Assembly (NCBI GenBank): GCA_902805475.1
Contig: CADCSX010000011.1
Coordinates: forward strand, 932,001 to 996,000
Direction of reading: 5' to 3'
DNA length: 64,000 nucleotides
From: Entonaema liquescens
Lineage: Eukaryota; Ascomycota; Sordariomycetes; Xylariales; Xylariaceae
Positions within the stretch are counted from its first letter, which is position 1. Each line of letters opens with the position of its first letter. The notes under the pieces are model-generated. The model saw nothing but the letters and a program-made list of their open reading frames with translations. It was not told the origin of the DNA and made no database searches. This document shows, piece by piece, positions 20,860-31,809 of the stretch. A program made the position numbers and the translations under genes.

Positions 20860-22088
20860 TTACGCAGCCGCGTTGACCCCGTTGGCCTTGCTCACCCCAC
20901 TTTTCGAGTAAATCCTAAACTGATAGAAAATGATGCAGTCCTCGACGATCGTGCCAAGAGATCCGAGGAGCCAAGGAATAGCCTTGATGATATACTCCGG
21001 CTCTGGAGAGTAGGTGAATACACTCAGGCCGTAAGTTAGGTTACCGGTTAGGGACAATAGAAAGAAAAGGAGAGCAAGACCGTCACAGGACTTCTCTCGG
21101 TAGTTCTTAATTATCTGGGGAATTCGAGCACTGGCTTCCTATTAGCATATACTGCTGGAACTTGTTGCAATCAACTAAACGCACCATAGATAACAAACGG
21201 CACTAGCATATCCTAGAACAAGTCCTAGAACGGCAACCGGTGATTCAGTTGTAGGTTCTTCGGGAACATCAGGCTTGTCCCAAGCCCCAACCTTATACGA
21301 TACGAGCCAACCGGCGGCCCCAACAATGTAGATAGCTACAACGCTTAGCGTGTTGTGAAACCAAGGGTTGCTATCGGGCGTATCGTCTTCGCCCGTGACG
21401 ATTCTCTTAATAGGGTCTAGGCCAGACTCGGAATGGTGCAGCGAATGACGTCTGTGCGAGCCTGGGAGGCCGCTGGACGACCTCCTCCGTGGCTGTAAGA
21501 GGGGTTCATCTTCTGACGCTTCAGATTCGGTCGAGCGTGTTCGCTGGCGGGCTTTCCGGGCGTTGAGAGTGTTATAGTAGACGGATTGCGTGATGAGGAT
21601 GACATCGGAAATGCAGAAGTATCCTGCCAGTGCGGTCGCCGTGGGTGCGAGTCCAGTCACAAGAGCACCTAAAGATCGGAGTTAGCAGTTAGCCCACCAC
21701 GTGCTTTATCATTGCTTCATCATTGGATTGAGGGGACATGACTATGTAGGGAAATAGAGAATTGATATTTTCAGGTGGCGGCTTGAATGGTATGAACATA
21801 CCAGATAGGTTCGCAAGATCGCCAAAGAGCCACACAGCCAGGAAGATCATCGACAGACCTTCCGCACTCTTGGCCTTGTAATTAGTGATGAGTTGAGGAA
21901 GCTATCGCAGAATTAATAGATTGTTCGTAACGTAATACAATATACAGAAAGCTCTCTTCGTCTAGAACACGTACGAGCAAGCATATCCATGCCGTCAAGC
22001 TGATGCTACCAAATACCCCAGATAAGATCTCGTTAACGGAGAGATCGTGTGATAAGGCCATACTGGCGAGATCCATTTTCAAGTTCAT
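20860..22088 (-). CDS. PQ-loop vacuolar membrane transporter (Ypq/Stm1/PQLC2 type)
   Basis: 322-residue, seven-helix PQ-loop protein. Relatives export basic amino acids or cystine from the vacuole or lysosome. Exons 21975-22088, 21802-21901, 21185-21668 and 20860-21130 sum to 323 codons. The first PQ motif lies just after intron 1 (LPQLITNYKAKSAEGLS). The second is formed by splicing (CYLCARIPQIIKNYREKSCDG), the family hallmark. A long hydrophilic loop between helices 3 and 4 carries Ser/Arg-rich stretches (RRRSSSGLPGSHRRHS) that could be phosphorylated. The ATG at 22088 is chosen; others at 22076 or 22061 are possible. Substrate cannot be read from the sequence. Confidence 0.9.
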
Positions 22089-23074
22089 TATGATATGACT
22101 AGAAGTGGTAGATAATAGGGAAGACAGAAGAGAGACGGGCAATTAAGATGTTGGGGTTTGAGTTTAAAGAGAGAGAACGATTTGGCTTAGGAGCAGTTAG
22201 TCATATGTCTTGTTTCTAGTAAGAGTCAGCTGGAAGGAGGTTTATCAGTGGGTGGTTAGTGGATGGTCAGTGGCTTCAACAAGTTTTCCCTTATCGCATG
22301 TATATCGCATGTACCATCGATCTCTAGTCGCATTCTGCGTAACTGTGCAGCGTCGCACAGAGATAAGGGACGCATAGGAGCAAGAGCAGCAGCGAATAGG
22401 GTTTAGCGCCAACGATAAAGCGGTGCAGTTTGGTGCAGCTGTGCCTGCGCCCGCTGCAGCCCCAGAGTCTTGGGGGTTGCCTCCACAATCTATCAGTGTC
22501 GGGTTTGCAGTAGTGACGCCACCTGCAGTGAGCTTGCACAGTACTATCTCGGGTGTTCCCGATTACCTATGTACCTAAAGTTACCTTGATGTAATGTTAG
22601 GTAGGTGGTACATTATGTACACTTTTAGGTATGACAAGCAATAAACTCAAATTAAGAAACTTCGAGATAAAATTAAACTTTTAATAATTATCGGGGTACA
22701 TTACATATTGAATTCTCATGACATGATTAAACGGGAGTCCCGTAGTAACCTTTTGTGAGGGCACGAGAATAAATGGGTGGTTATGTCTTATGCTAGATGC
22801 CCGCAGCCGGGTCATATGCGACCGCAGCAAATCAGATGAGATGCAATGGTCACGCGTGTGTTTCCTCGACAACCAAATCCAGACATGCTCACGGAAAGGG
22901 GAAGACGGGTAGACGCGCACCAGCAATTAACGTGTTTACCCTAATATACCTTAGAGATATTTGGCATATGATTAAGTGCTGAATTATTGAGTTATATTAT
23001 ACGGCGATAAGCAAGGCCATTTCATTCTCAACAATTTGGATTTAACTGGAAAACTGCCATCGGACTCATCCACC
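22089..23074. other. Divergent promoter region, no gene seen
   Basis: Lies between the PQ-loop gene (-) and the S1/P1 nuclease gene (+). A GC-richer island spans about 22320-22540. TATATTATA at 22993-23001 is a possible core promoter for the nuclease gene, about 75 nt before its ATG. Confidence 0.45.
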
Positions 23075-24118
23075 ATGAAGCTAGGCCAGAAAGCCATCGC
23101 CTTGAGTACACTCTTACTGCCAGGTGCTCTGGCATGGGGAAGTGAGTGGATATACTTATATCAACCTATCGATTTATGAGATATGTTCATTGACGCATTT
23201 TTTATCCAATCTCAGGTTTAGGACATATCACAGTAGCTTATATAGCGACAAACCTGGTCAAGGATGACACCGCCGCATTCTTCCAGCATGTCTTACAGAA
23301 TGACACGGAGCATTACCTCGCCGGTGTCGCTACGTGGGCAGATAGCATCAGATACACGAAATGGGGGCGATTCTCCAAGAATTTCCATTTCATCGATGCG
23401 AAGGATACACCACCCACGTACTGCGGTGTAGACTTCGAGAGAGATTGTAAGGCCGATGGCTGTGTTGTGAGCTCGATCCAGAATTACACATCCCAATTGC
23501 TCGATACCAAGTTGTGGCCGTCGCGGAGAAGCCAAGCTGCTAAATTCGTTATTCATTTCGTCGGCGATATCCACCAGCCTTTGCACGTGGAAAACGTCGC
23601 TTATGGCGGTAATGGTATCCACGTCAAGTGGGAATCATCGGAGTTGAATCTGCATCATGTCTGGGACACGAGCATCGCGGAAAAGATGCTGGGAGGTATC
23701 CATAGGAAGCCATACGTAGCTGGGTTCGAGTGGGCAGCCAACCTTACCCATCAAATCAAGTCGGGCAAGTATGAAGCAGCCAGCAAATTTTGGAACGACA
23801 ACCTCAATTTCGATGATCCTATCCAGACAGCAATGGGCTGGGCAAATGAGTCCAATGCCATTGTTTGCTCCCACGGTAATTAATTCCAATGCTCATTTCG
23901 TATATTCGTTCGGGAACGCAATAGCTAACCGACCTCGTATAGTACTTCCGGAGGGACCTGAAGCAATTGTTGGTCAGGAGCTCGCAGGCGATTACTATGA
24001 AAAAGCCGCCCCCGTGATTGAGCTTCAGGTGGCCAAGGCAGGATACCGCCTCGCAGCTTGGCTAAATCTCATAGCTGATAAGGCTTCGGCAACAGCCCAG
24101 TTCGTCGATGAACTATAA
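23075..24118 (+). CDS. Secreted S1/P1-type nuclease
   Basis: 300-residue zinc-dependent nuclease that cleaves single-stranded RNA and DNA and removes 3'-phosphate, secreted for nucleic-acid breakdown. Exons 23075-23141, 23216-23875 and 23943-24118. The signal peptide ends PGALA and the mature chain starts WG, the Trp whose backbone binds zinc in this family. The trinuclear zinc site is complete by eye: SLGH, ATWADS, KNFHFIDAKD, FVIHFVGDIHQPLHV and NLHHVWDTS carry the expected His and Asp. Three or more N-x-S/T sites are present (QNDTE, QNYTS, ANLTH). The last exon ends FVDEL. Both introns are short with standard borders. The protein looks intact and active. Confidence 0.95.
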
Positions 24119-27100
24119 TTGAGGTCTTTCAAAGGATCTCCAGAACCAGAATTCTCAATTAATCCAGACCCAGAAACATGTTCAATAAGGACAGGAATGA
24201 ACTCTAGAAACGCAGAATGCAGCCGTATTGAAGAATATTTTATTGTTTTCCGTGCATTGGATAAATACGAGCGAGGCTTAGGCCCGTGGAAAATCCCCCA
24301 GTACCCTTGGTGGTGTTCCAATTAAATTTAAAATCTACCTCCTTTATCACATTCTTCCGGCTATAGCGGATGCACCGGGCTTGAAGTCTCTTGGCGGGGA
24401 GCGCGATGGGGAATGTGATAGTTTCGAGGCGACGCCCGCCGCATAAGAGCATATCGAGAACTTATATCTATTTACTCCTTAAAGCTATGAAGCTGGGCTC
24501 CGAAAAGCTTGGCTGGTCTAGAGTTGCTACCTCACTCACGCAATAGGCAGTTGTGATTATTTGATTCCTGGGCGGGAAGATCTTTCAGCTAGCACCGGTG
24601 ATTTCTTGGCGTTTCTTAGCATCTTGGTTACGGGATAGGGGCGCACTCCTTGCAAAAAAAAAAAGAAGTTCCCACGTGATAACCCTGATCGTGAATCAGG
24701 GGCCGGCTGAGTTTCATCATGGTATTATGGGACGTGCTTCAAACTCGGATTGCTTAGGGCCCTCATAGCTCCGGCTTCTAGCCTTTTCCTTATTGGCACT
24801 TAGGTTAGTCAAACACGAGAAAACCGGCGCTCGAAGCGCGCAAAGCCGGTGGTACATTTGGCACCGATTAGGTATTCCAGAAGTCCCGGGACGGCGTAGT
24901 TAAACATTAACAATCATATTGCATTTCTAACCGAGGAAGCTCGATGTGGTGCGCAGAGTAAGCAAAAATAATGCGCATTGCTATCTAAACGCTTTATTGC
25001 TTGCGCCCACCAGAATGAAATATTGTAGCGGACCGAGTTGAGAGAGTTTGAAGTTGTTCATCCTGTCGGAAGTAAAGATTTCCATTACCAAGAGGGAGAG
25101 ATCTTCGACTAATATGCCAAGCGAACGTGTATTTTTCAAGACGATGCTGAAGTTGTTGTTTCATTCCGATCAAGGTTGATAATATCTAACTAGTAATATC
25201 TAGACGTCATTTTCATCCCAACTTTGCCCTTGCGAATGTTTCTCCTGTCTCCAACTCCAACCTTATTGATAAAATGAAATATACCCCGTGTAAACGGGGT
25301 AAGGAAGTAAGATGTGTAACTCTTCCCTACCGATGAGCGGTCCAATAAGAAATTTGGAGGGACTTCTAGAACTGGCAAGGGGGTTAATAGATACGCAGAT
25401 ACGGCTGGAGCTAATTACAAGGGTGGCTCCAGCCATGACCCCCAAGTAGGATTCTAACTTTTTCACTGTACTTTAGCCGTATGCAGCCATTTGCCTAAGC
25501 GACCAATTTCCCAGCTTAACTTAAGCTTAATAAGGAATGGTTTGGTGAAGGATCTCGGATGAGATTGCCGATAAACTCCCTTAAACTTTTCCAGAGCGTC
25601 ACATTTTAGGGGATACAGAAAATGGTTGAGCTGTTTCAGGGCAGTTAAAATCTATAATCTCGGAATTAGGCAGGACACAACAAACACCAGGAGGTTATCG
25701 TGAGGGTTCTCAATCCTCCTCGATAACCTGAATCAATTCGGCTGTGTAAAAGGGGAAAACTTAATAGGAAGCTATTAGTATATTAGTATATCCAAAGAGG
25801 CCTCAACGTACCAAGATGCTAATTACCTAGGTATCCGATATGCATGGCCTACCTTGTACGGGGCCTAGGTCGACGCCGGAAATAAAGTCACGAACCAAAT
25901 AAACGGAACCCTTCTTAGTTGACTTGATGATGAATGTCATAGCGAGATTTAAAGAAATTTTCAAATAATATGAGGCTTGTGTAAGGCGCTACCTATCCGG
26001 CCCCAGAAAGAGATCTACTTCCAGATCGGATTCCATTTCATTGGTGCTACCTTGCAACTTTGCAACGTCTCAACTTTTTGCTGTGAAGGCTGGTGAATTG
26101 ACAGGCCTGACTACTAGATAATAAGCTGTATTGGGGGGGAAAACCCCAGCTCTGATGGTGACAAATCTTCAGCCCTTCTTCCCGTCCATCTAGAGGATTA
26201 AGGTATACTGATGCTCAGTTTCATCCTTTTAAGCTTGTTTTCACGTTGCCTATGGTGGGTCTAGATAGATGAGAGTGTACATCCAAATGAATGGATGAGA
26301 ATGATGAGTATTATAATTAGTTTCTTTTCTTCTTCCTTTGATAGTGTGATAAACCTGTGCCTTACATATGCATATACAACTCGCGATATGCTCCATGAGA
26401 GAACGACGATTACTATTCCCTATCTTAGAAGTATGCGTATAACTAAGGTAGCTAAGATCACGAATCCTATAAGATCACAGCCCAGATGAACGTAAACCTA
26501 GGAACGGACTCGTTTCGTGTTCTATGTTAAAACAATCAAGATGCTTTTCCGGTTATAAAATGCCAAGGGATCGGCAATCTGGCACCTTACTGATAAGTGA
26601 TCGTTGTGCTTAGAGGAGTATCTGTCATCCAAAGTCGCGGATCGCTTTACTTAGGTACTTAATTACCTTGCGTGTATAATGTACAGAACGGAATAGAACA
26701 TTCGTGATTGGATAAAAAATGAGGTTAGATATTATTTCAGTGTTATGTAGTTCGATGGTTAGTTAAATTGTACTATAGTTAGGCCTGAATACTACTATAG
26801 GTAGCGCTAAATGAGAATCGATAAGCAAGTAAATAGATCCGCGCTTAGTATTTTTTTTTTCTTTCTGTCGGTATGTTTTGCTTCAGAATAACAGCCGGGG
26901 GTCGAAACGTGAGGTGCCTGATCTACTGCAGCTAAGGCTACGCTAATTGGCCGTGCATCCGAAATAATATGGGACCTGCGACGCATGGAGCCGCAAAGCT
27001 AGATACACTGCTTGGCCCGGACCACTTCAGCTGTTCGGGCAACTAAGCCCGAAGTCTTAGCGCCCCCTTCTTCAACTTCAATCTTCAATGGAACCTAGAA

Positions 27101-27982
27101 CTTTACGAGAAATTCCCATTAACTACCTAGGTAGATTTCGCCAGATCTCACATCTCCTAATACCCTTACCTCTCACCTACTACGGGATAACATAACCGAG
27201 ATTCGCTTCAGTACTTTAGGTACATATGATAATCTACAGTCCAAGCGGTTCTGTTCATTGTATCGCATTGTCGATGATGCTCGAAGAAAAATGTTGATCA
27301 ATGGCTTGGATAGGCATAATCGCCTTCGCCAAGCTCTTTTCGTGTCGTCCAAAGTTGAACGATTTACACACATTATTACTACCATGGTATAACAGAGAAT
27401 TGGTGGCTTTAGATCTTCAGACAACGGTTATATCGAGGGTAACCAGATATAAGGCATTCTGAATATTTACAGGATACTGCTATATGCATATGAGTTACTA
27501 TGTAGCTCACCGTCGATAGGTTGCTAAGATACCTAATAGATGTATTAGTGATACATCCCCCAATCTACATACCCACCCAGCCTTATCCCGGGCTAAGTCG
27601 CTTCGCAAAGGGGGAAAATTCCAGGGAGTTTTAAGGGACTACGGTGTGTAATGTCTCTTTTCGACTAGGATTCTTTAAGCTTTACCTCCCCCGTGCATTC
27701 GTCCATAAACTACTTCGGCCATGGTGGGGGCTCGCCAAGGCGAGGCCAGAGACTCGACCATACCACACCCCTGCCTCCGCACCTTGCAAGGTCCTGTCAT
27801 TATCCTCGACATCGTCTCTTCCCTGCTATCCCAGTTCGCGTTTTGAGACTGTGGATACATCTCCTGGGGATGGAACCTCTACATGGGAACATGATGTAGT
27901 GTTTGTTGCGGATGCCTTTGATTCCATAGCATCCAGGCACAATCCGTCCGAGAGGGGGGCCTGTCACCCTGCTGGTGGAGAG
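24119..27982. other. Long gene-free stretch
   Basis: Nearly 4 kb without a supported gene. Frames at 24119, 25190, 26295 and 27173 have no domain, repeat or splice logic. Isolated A and T runs (24652-24664, 26851-26860) and the pair GAGGTTATCGTGAGG / CCTCGATAACC near 25693-25730 are the only visible structure. No terminal inverted repeats or transposase fragments were recognised. Confidence 0.5.
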
Positions 27983-27990
27983 TATATAAT
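27983..27990 (+). promoter_or_regulatory. TATA box of the Asn/Gly-rich secreted protein gene
   Basis: TATATAAT, followed by a long CT-rich leader of about 300 nt up to the ATG at 28332. CT-rich leaders are typical of strongly expressed fungal genes. Confidence 0.5.
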
Positions 27991-28331
27991 AAGGAAAATG
28001 TCTTGGCCTCGCCTTTTTTATGCCTTCTGTTCCCATCAACAGCTTTTAATTCTTATTTCCGATTCTCTATCGAGTTTCTATCATTCCTTTCTCTTTCCCT
28101 TAGAATGCGCTGGTAGTGTGTCTTATACATTCGTTCTCTTTCTTGACAGCATTTGACCGTCTTCCCATTCCAATTCACTTCAGTGTTGTCTGTGACCACT
28201 CCTTTCAGCTAATTCGAAAACGGTCTGGAACCATTTTTGGATCTTACCATTTCCATTCTCACGCCTCGAAAGACGGAGTGAAAAAGAACCTTGTCCCCCT
28301 CGATCGATCTGCTTAGGGTAATTCATTCAAT

Positions 28332-30024
28332 ATGCATACCAAGAGTGTTCTCATCGGCCTGCTAGGCGTTACGGCTCTCGCCGAGGCCTCAGCCATACAT
28401 CGCCCGTTCGACCAGATAATGAACCGAAGGGCAGCCCGAGGCCTTAATGCCAGACAATTCGGTGGCGGTCAGTTCGGCGGCGGCTTTGGTGGCGGTGGCT
28501 TCGGTGGTGGCCAGGGAGGTAACAATGGTCAAAACGGCGGCAACAACAATAACGGAAACCAGAACAACCAGAACAATGGTAATAACGGCAACAATGGTGG
28601 CAACAACAACAATAACAACAACGGCGGTAACAACCAGGGTTCGTTGACGTTGAATGCCAACGCCGTCCAGACTGGTTCGCAGTCAGATGGTAACCCAGAG
28701 GCGGCCGATGGAGAAGCGGCGTCCCAGACGTAAGCCATTAAAATTCAAGTCAATCAACTGAAAATACTCAGGTAACTAACATTGTTCAGCGACGATGCCA
28801 ACTTTATCAACTTCTGTAGTGGTGAGACCTTGACAAACGGTCTTCAGCAAAAGCAGGGTTCATGTAACGGTATTCGTAAGTAAATCCTATAACAGCTTGA
28901 TCTGGAAATTGTTGCTGATAGTCACCAGCCATGGGTAAAATTCCTTCGACCGACAAGATGGTTTCCAGCATATTGGTCAACCCTAAACACAACGACAACA
29001 TCGAAGAAAACCAAGATTTCGAAATTCAAGTCCAAGTCCAGAACTTTGCGCCTGGTACATTCACGAACGCTGACAACACCTACTACTCTGCTCCTCAGGA
29101 TCTAGATGGCCAAGGACAAATTATTGGTCACACTCACGTCACAGTCCAGGACATGGGTGACTCTCTAACACCTACTCAGCCTCTTGATGCTTCCAAGTTC
29201 GTTTTCTTCAAGGGTATCAACGACGAGGGTAATGGTAACGGACTCCTCTCGGCCAAGGTTGACGGCGGTTTACCTGCTGGTAACTACCGTGTGTGCACCA
29301 TGTTTGCTGCCGCCAACCATCAGCCTGTTATTATGCCTGTCGCCCAACGTGGTGCTCAGGATGACTGCAACAAGTTCACTGGTAGGATTACTTGAATTTA
29401 TTATCATGGTACAGATGTATTTACTAACACTATCACAGTTGGTGGCGGTAACGGAAACAACGGTGGTAACAACGGCAACAACAACAACAACAACAATAAC
29501 GGAAACCAGAACAACAACAACAATGGTGGCAACAACAATAACAACAACGGCGGCAACAATGGCGGAAACAACGGTTTCGGCGGTGGTAACGGCGGCTTCG
29601 GTGGTGGCTTCGGAGGATTTGGTGGTGGCCAAGGACAAGGCTCAAGTAATTCGAACGCAAATAAAGGCGCTGGCGGTAATGCTAACCGCAAAAACCAACA
29701 GACTAAGAACCTTGGCGGCGCACCTCCGAGTGTAACAAACTCTGGGGATGCTAGTAGGCCGTTTGCTGTCAACGGGTGAGTTCAGCGACCCAGATTCAGA
29801 ATGATATCAGTCACTAACTTGACCTTTCCAGAAACACGTTCGTGAACGAAGCTGCCGCTAAGCAGAGGGCTTGCGATGTAAGCACCACTACTCCCGAGGT
29901 CTTCCGTACTTTGCTAACTATTACTCAGATACAAAACAACAAGTGCAGCGACGCAGCGAACGCTGGTGCTGGTTTCAAACTTTCGGATTGCCAAGCGCAA
30001 TTTCAAGCTTGCCAAGCGGCATAG
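28332..30024 (+). CDS. Secreted Asn/Gly-rich protein with conserved fungal extracellular domain
   Basis: 471-residue secreted protein in six exons: 28332-28729, 28790-28875, 28929-29381, 29439-29775, 29832-29877, 29929-30024 (sum 472 codons). The signal peptide ends near AEASA. A Gly/Asn low-complexity segment (about residues 38-108) precedes the conserved domain. That domain holds FCSGETLTNGLQ, SCNGIPMGKIPSTDKMVSS, IIGHTHVTVQDMG, FFKGINDEGNGNGLL and NYRVCTMFAAANHQPVIMP. A second Gly/Asn block and a short Cys-containing tail (DIQNNKCSDAANAG) follow. Proteins with this domain are common in fungi and sometimes carry a mistaken ribosomal S17 label; their function is not known. The Asn/Gly blocks probably give a flexible, extracellular or wall-associated protein. 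Confidence 0.85.
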
Positions 30025-31809
30025 TCGAAATCCGTGGATGAGGGGGTGTAGAGTTTGAAACAGCACGTCAGGTTTTGCTGTCGAGCGGTGTGTACTAGAG
30101 TTTTGATTCGTAGGCTCTCTGTTTTTGCCGCGACAGATCCGACGTTGATGTGTATAATGTCACGCTGTGTGTGGCAGGATAGAGAGTCCGGACGGTCGGG
30201 CGCATGACAAATACTTTTTAATGATCAACACCAAAGCTCCGACTGTGTACATTTTATCATATCATGAGGCTTGGTTTATTTCCCCCGATATCTATTTTTC
30301 TTATTTATACGAAGTGAACCTGGAGTGGGTGGTCAATAGCTAGAAGGGAATGGAAGCACATATCAGAAACTAATTATTTAATCTTTGAGCCTGTGATTAG
30401 ATGGTTTCTCATTTCTAAGTTGAAGAGACTATTCTTCGTTTTACGTGGTCAGATGGAATTTCTTGAATTCTGATGTTTGTAAAGTTGGGGCAACCCATGT
30501 GCGGGTGAATCTTGGGTCGCATTAAACGTTGATGGGGGAGATAAATCTGATCTCAACGCGGATGCAAGTAATATGCAATGGAACGGCCAGTTCCATTTCT
30601 CGAACAGGACCAATGGCTCTCGTCTCTTCTAAGCACATTGTCTCAGAATGAGTCCTGTTTTTCCATTTACCTTCAAACGGCAATTGTTATAGGAACAGAC
30701 CAAATATGCCACCAAGCCGGCTAATTAGGAAGTTGAAAAAAAAAAAAAGTCACTACCATAGGCAATACAGGCAAATGAAGAGTATACCCCTTTAGTCGTG
30801 AGGTGAGTTGTCAACCTTGTACGGCAGCAATAAAGGGGCTGCGCTAGTCTTATTCCGTCTTGAGGCTCATTTTGTTTGAACCCCTGGTTTGGTGACCCCT
30901 TGTTTTATGCACGTGGGTTATGAGGTATAATCTTACATTAGGTAGCTATCTTCGACTATTAGTTAGTTATTACTAATAATTATCTTAATGGAAGTCCTTC
31001 GAAGGCAGTAAGTATCGAGCTGGAATTGAGTTTTGTCGAAACAGCTAGTAGCTTAACAATTATTAATCTAGTTGAAAATATTGTTTCAAGACATTTGGGA
31101 AACTTCGATCCTTCCCTTCCGACTGAAGTCTTCTCATAATTTTAAGCCCGTTTGTCGCGTTTCTCCCTACAAGTATTCCGTATTTCATAATCCTTGATAA
31201 GGTAAGCTTTAGAGAAATTCTCGCAGTCTTTGAAGCAAATCATTGAGATAAGCTATAACTTCATGAAATATCATTAGCGGATAGGAGCTTGACTGCGCAT
31301 ACTGCAGCGAAAGTCATAATGCAATATCGCCTCAGCGCCTCAAGCTTCTTGCCATATAGGGAAATAATCCTACTGCAGCAACACGCCCTCACTTATATCG
31401 AGAATGTGCTCACATTCAAGATGAGCGAGGTGTGCAGGCATAATTATATACGACTAAGCCTGCCCCTGAAAAACTCACGTTGATGTCCTACCGTGGCTGT
31501 ATGCTTGCTTTTCCCAATCGGATTCTCGCTCTTGGCTCTGTTACGTCAATGGCGCTTTTGTACGCAATCCCAGGAGACTCAAATCTTACCCTCTTAACCC
31601 CTCACACGCGTAGACATAAACACGTCCCTTTCTGTCGGGCATTTATGAGTAAGTATTCTGAGATGGCTATATATTCTCTTAATTTGCAAAGATCCGACGT
31701 AAGATGAGTTGATTACATTGTTTGGTATTGGTCGACGTACTATCGGGCCCACATTGTTGAACGCGTAAAGTCAGATCAGCAGTAGAAAGAATCTACAAGA
31801 CAATCCCAG
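30025..31809. other. Intergenic, no gene seen
   Basis: 3' flank of the Asn/Gly-rich gene. The frames at 31289-31483 and 31480-31707 lack recognisable content; the second could be upstream debris of the ankyrin-SPRY relic. Confidence 0.5.

Noticed and set aside
27644..28156. 170-codon plus-strand frame upstream of the Asn/Gly-rich gene
   Set aside because: Overlaps the TATA box and CT-rich leader of that gene; protein composition is not natural.
29184..29772. Long overlapping frames on both strands across the Asn/Gly repeat (Thr- and Pro/Leu-rich proteins)
   Set aside because: They are products of the AAC/GGC repeat read in other frames; only the spliced plus-strand frame has a signal peptide and conserved domain.
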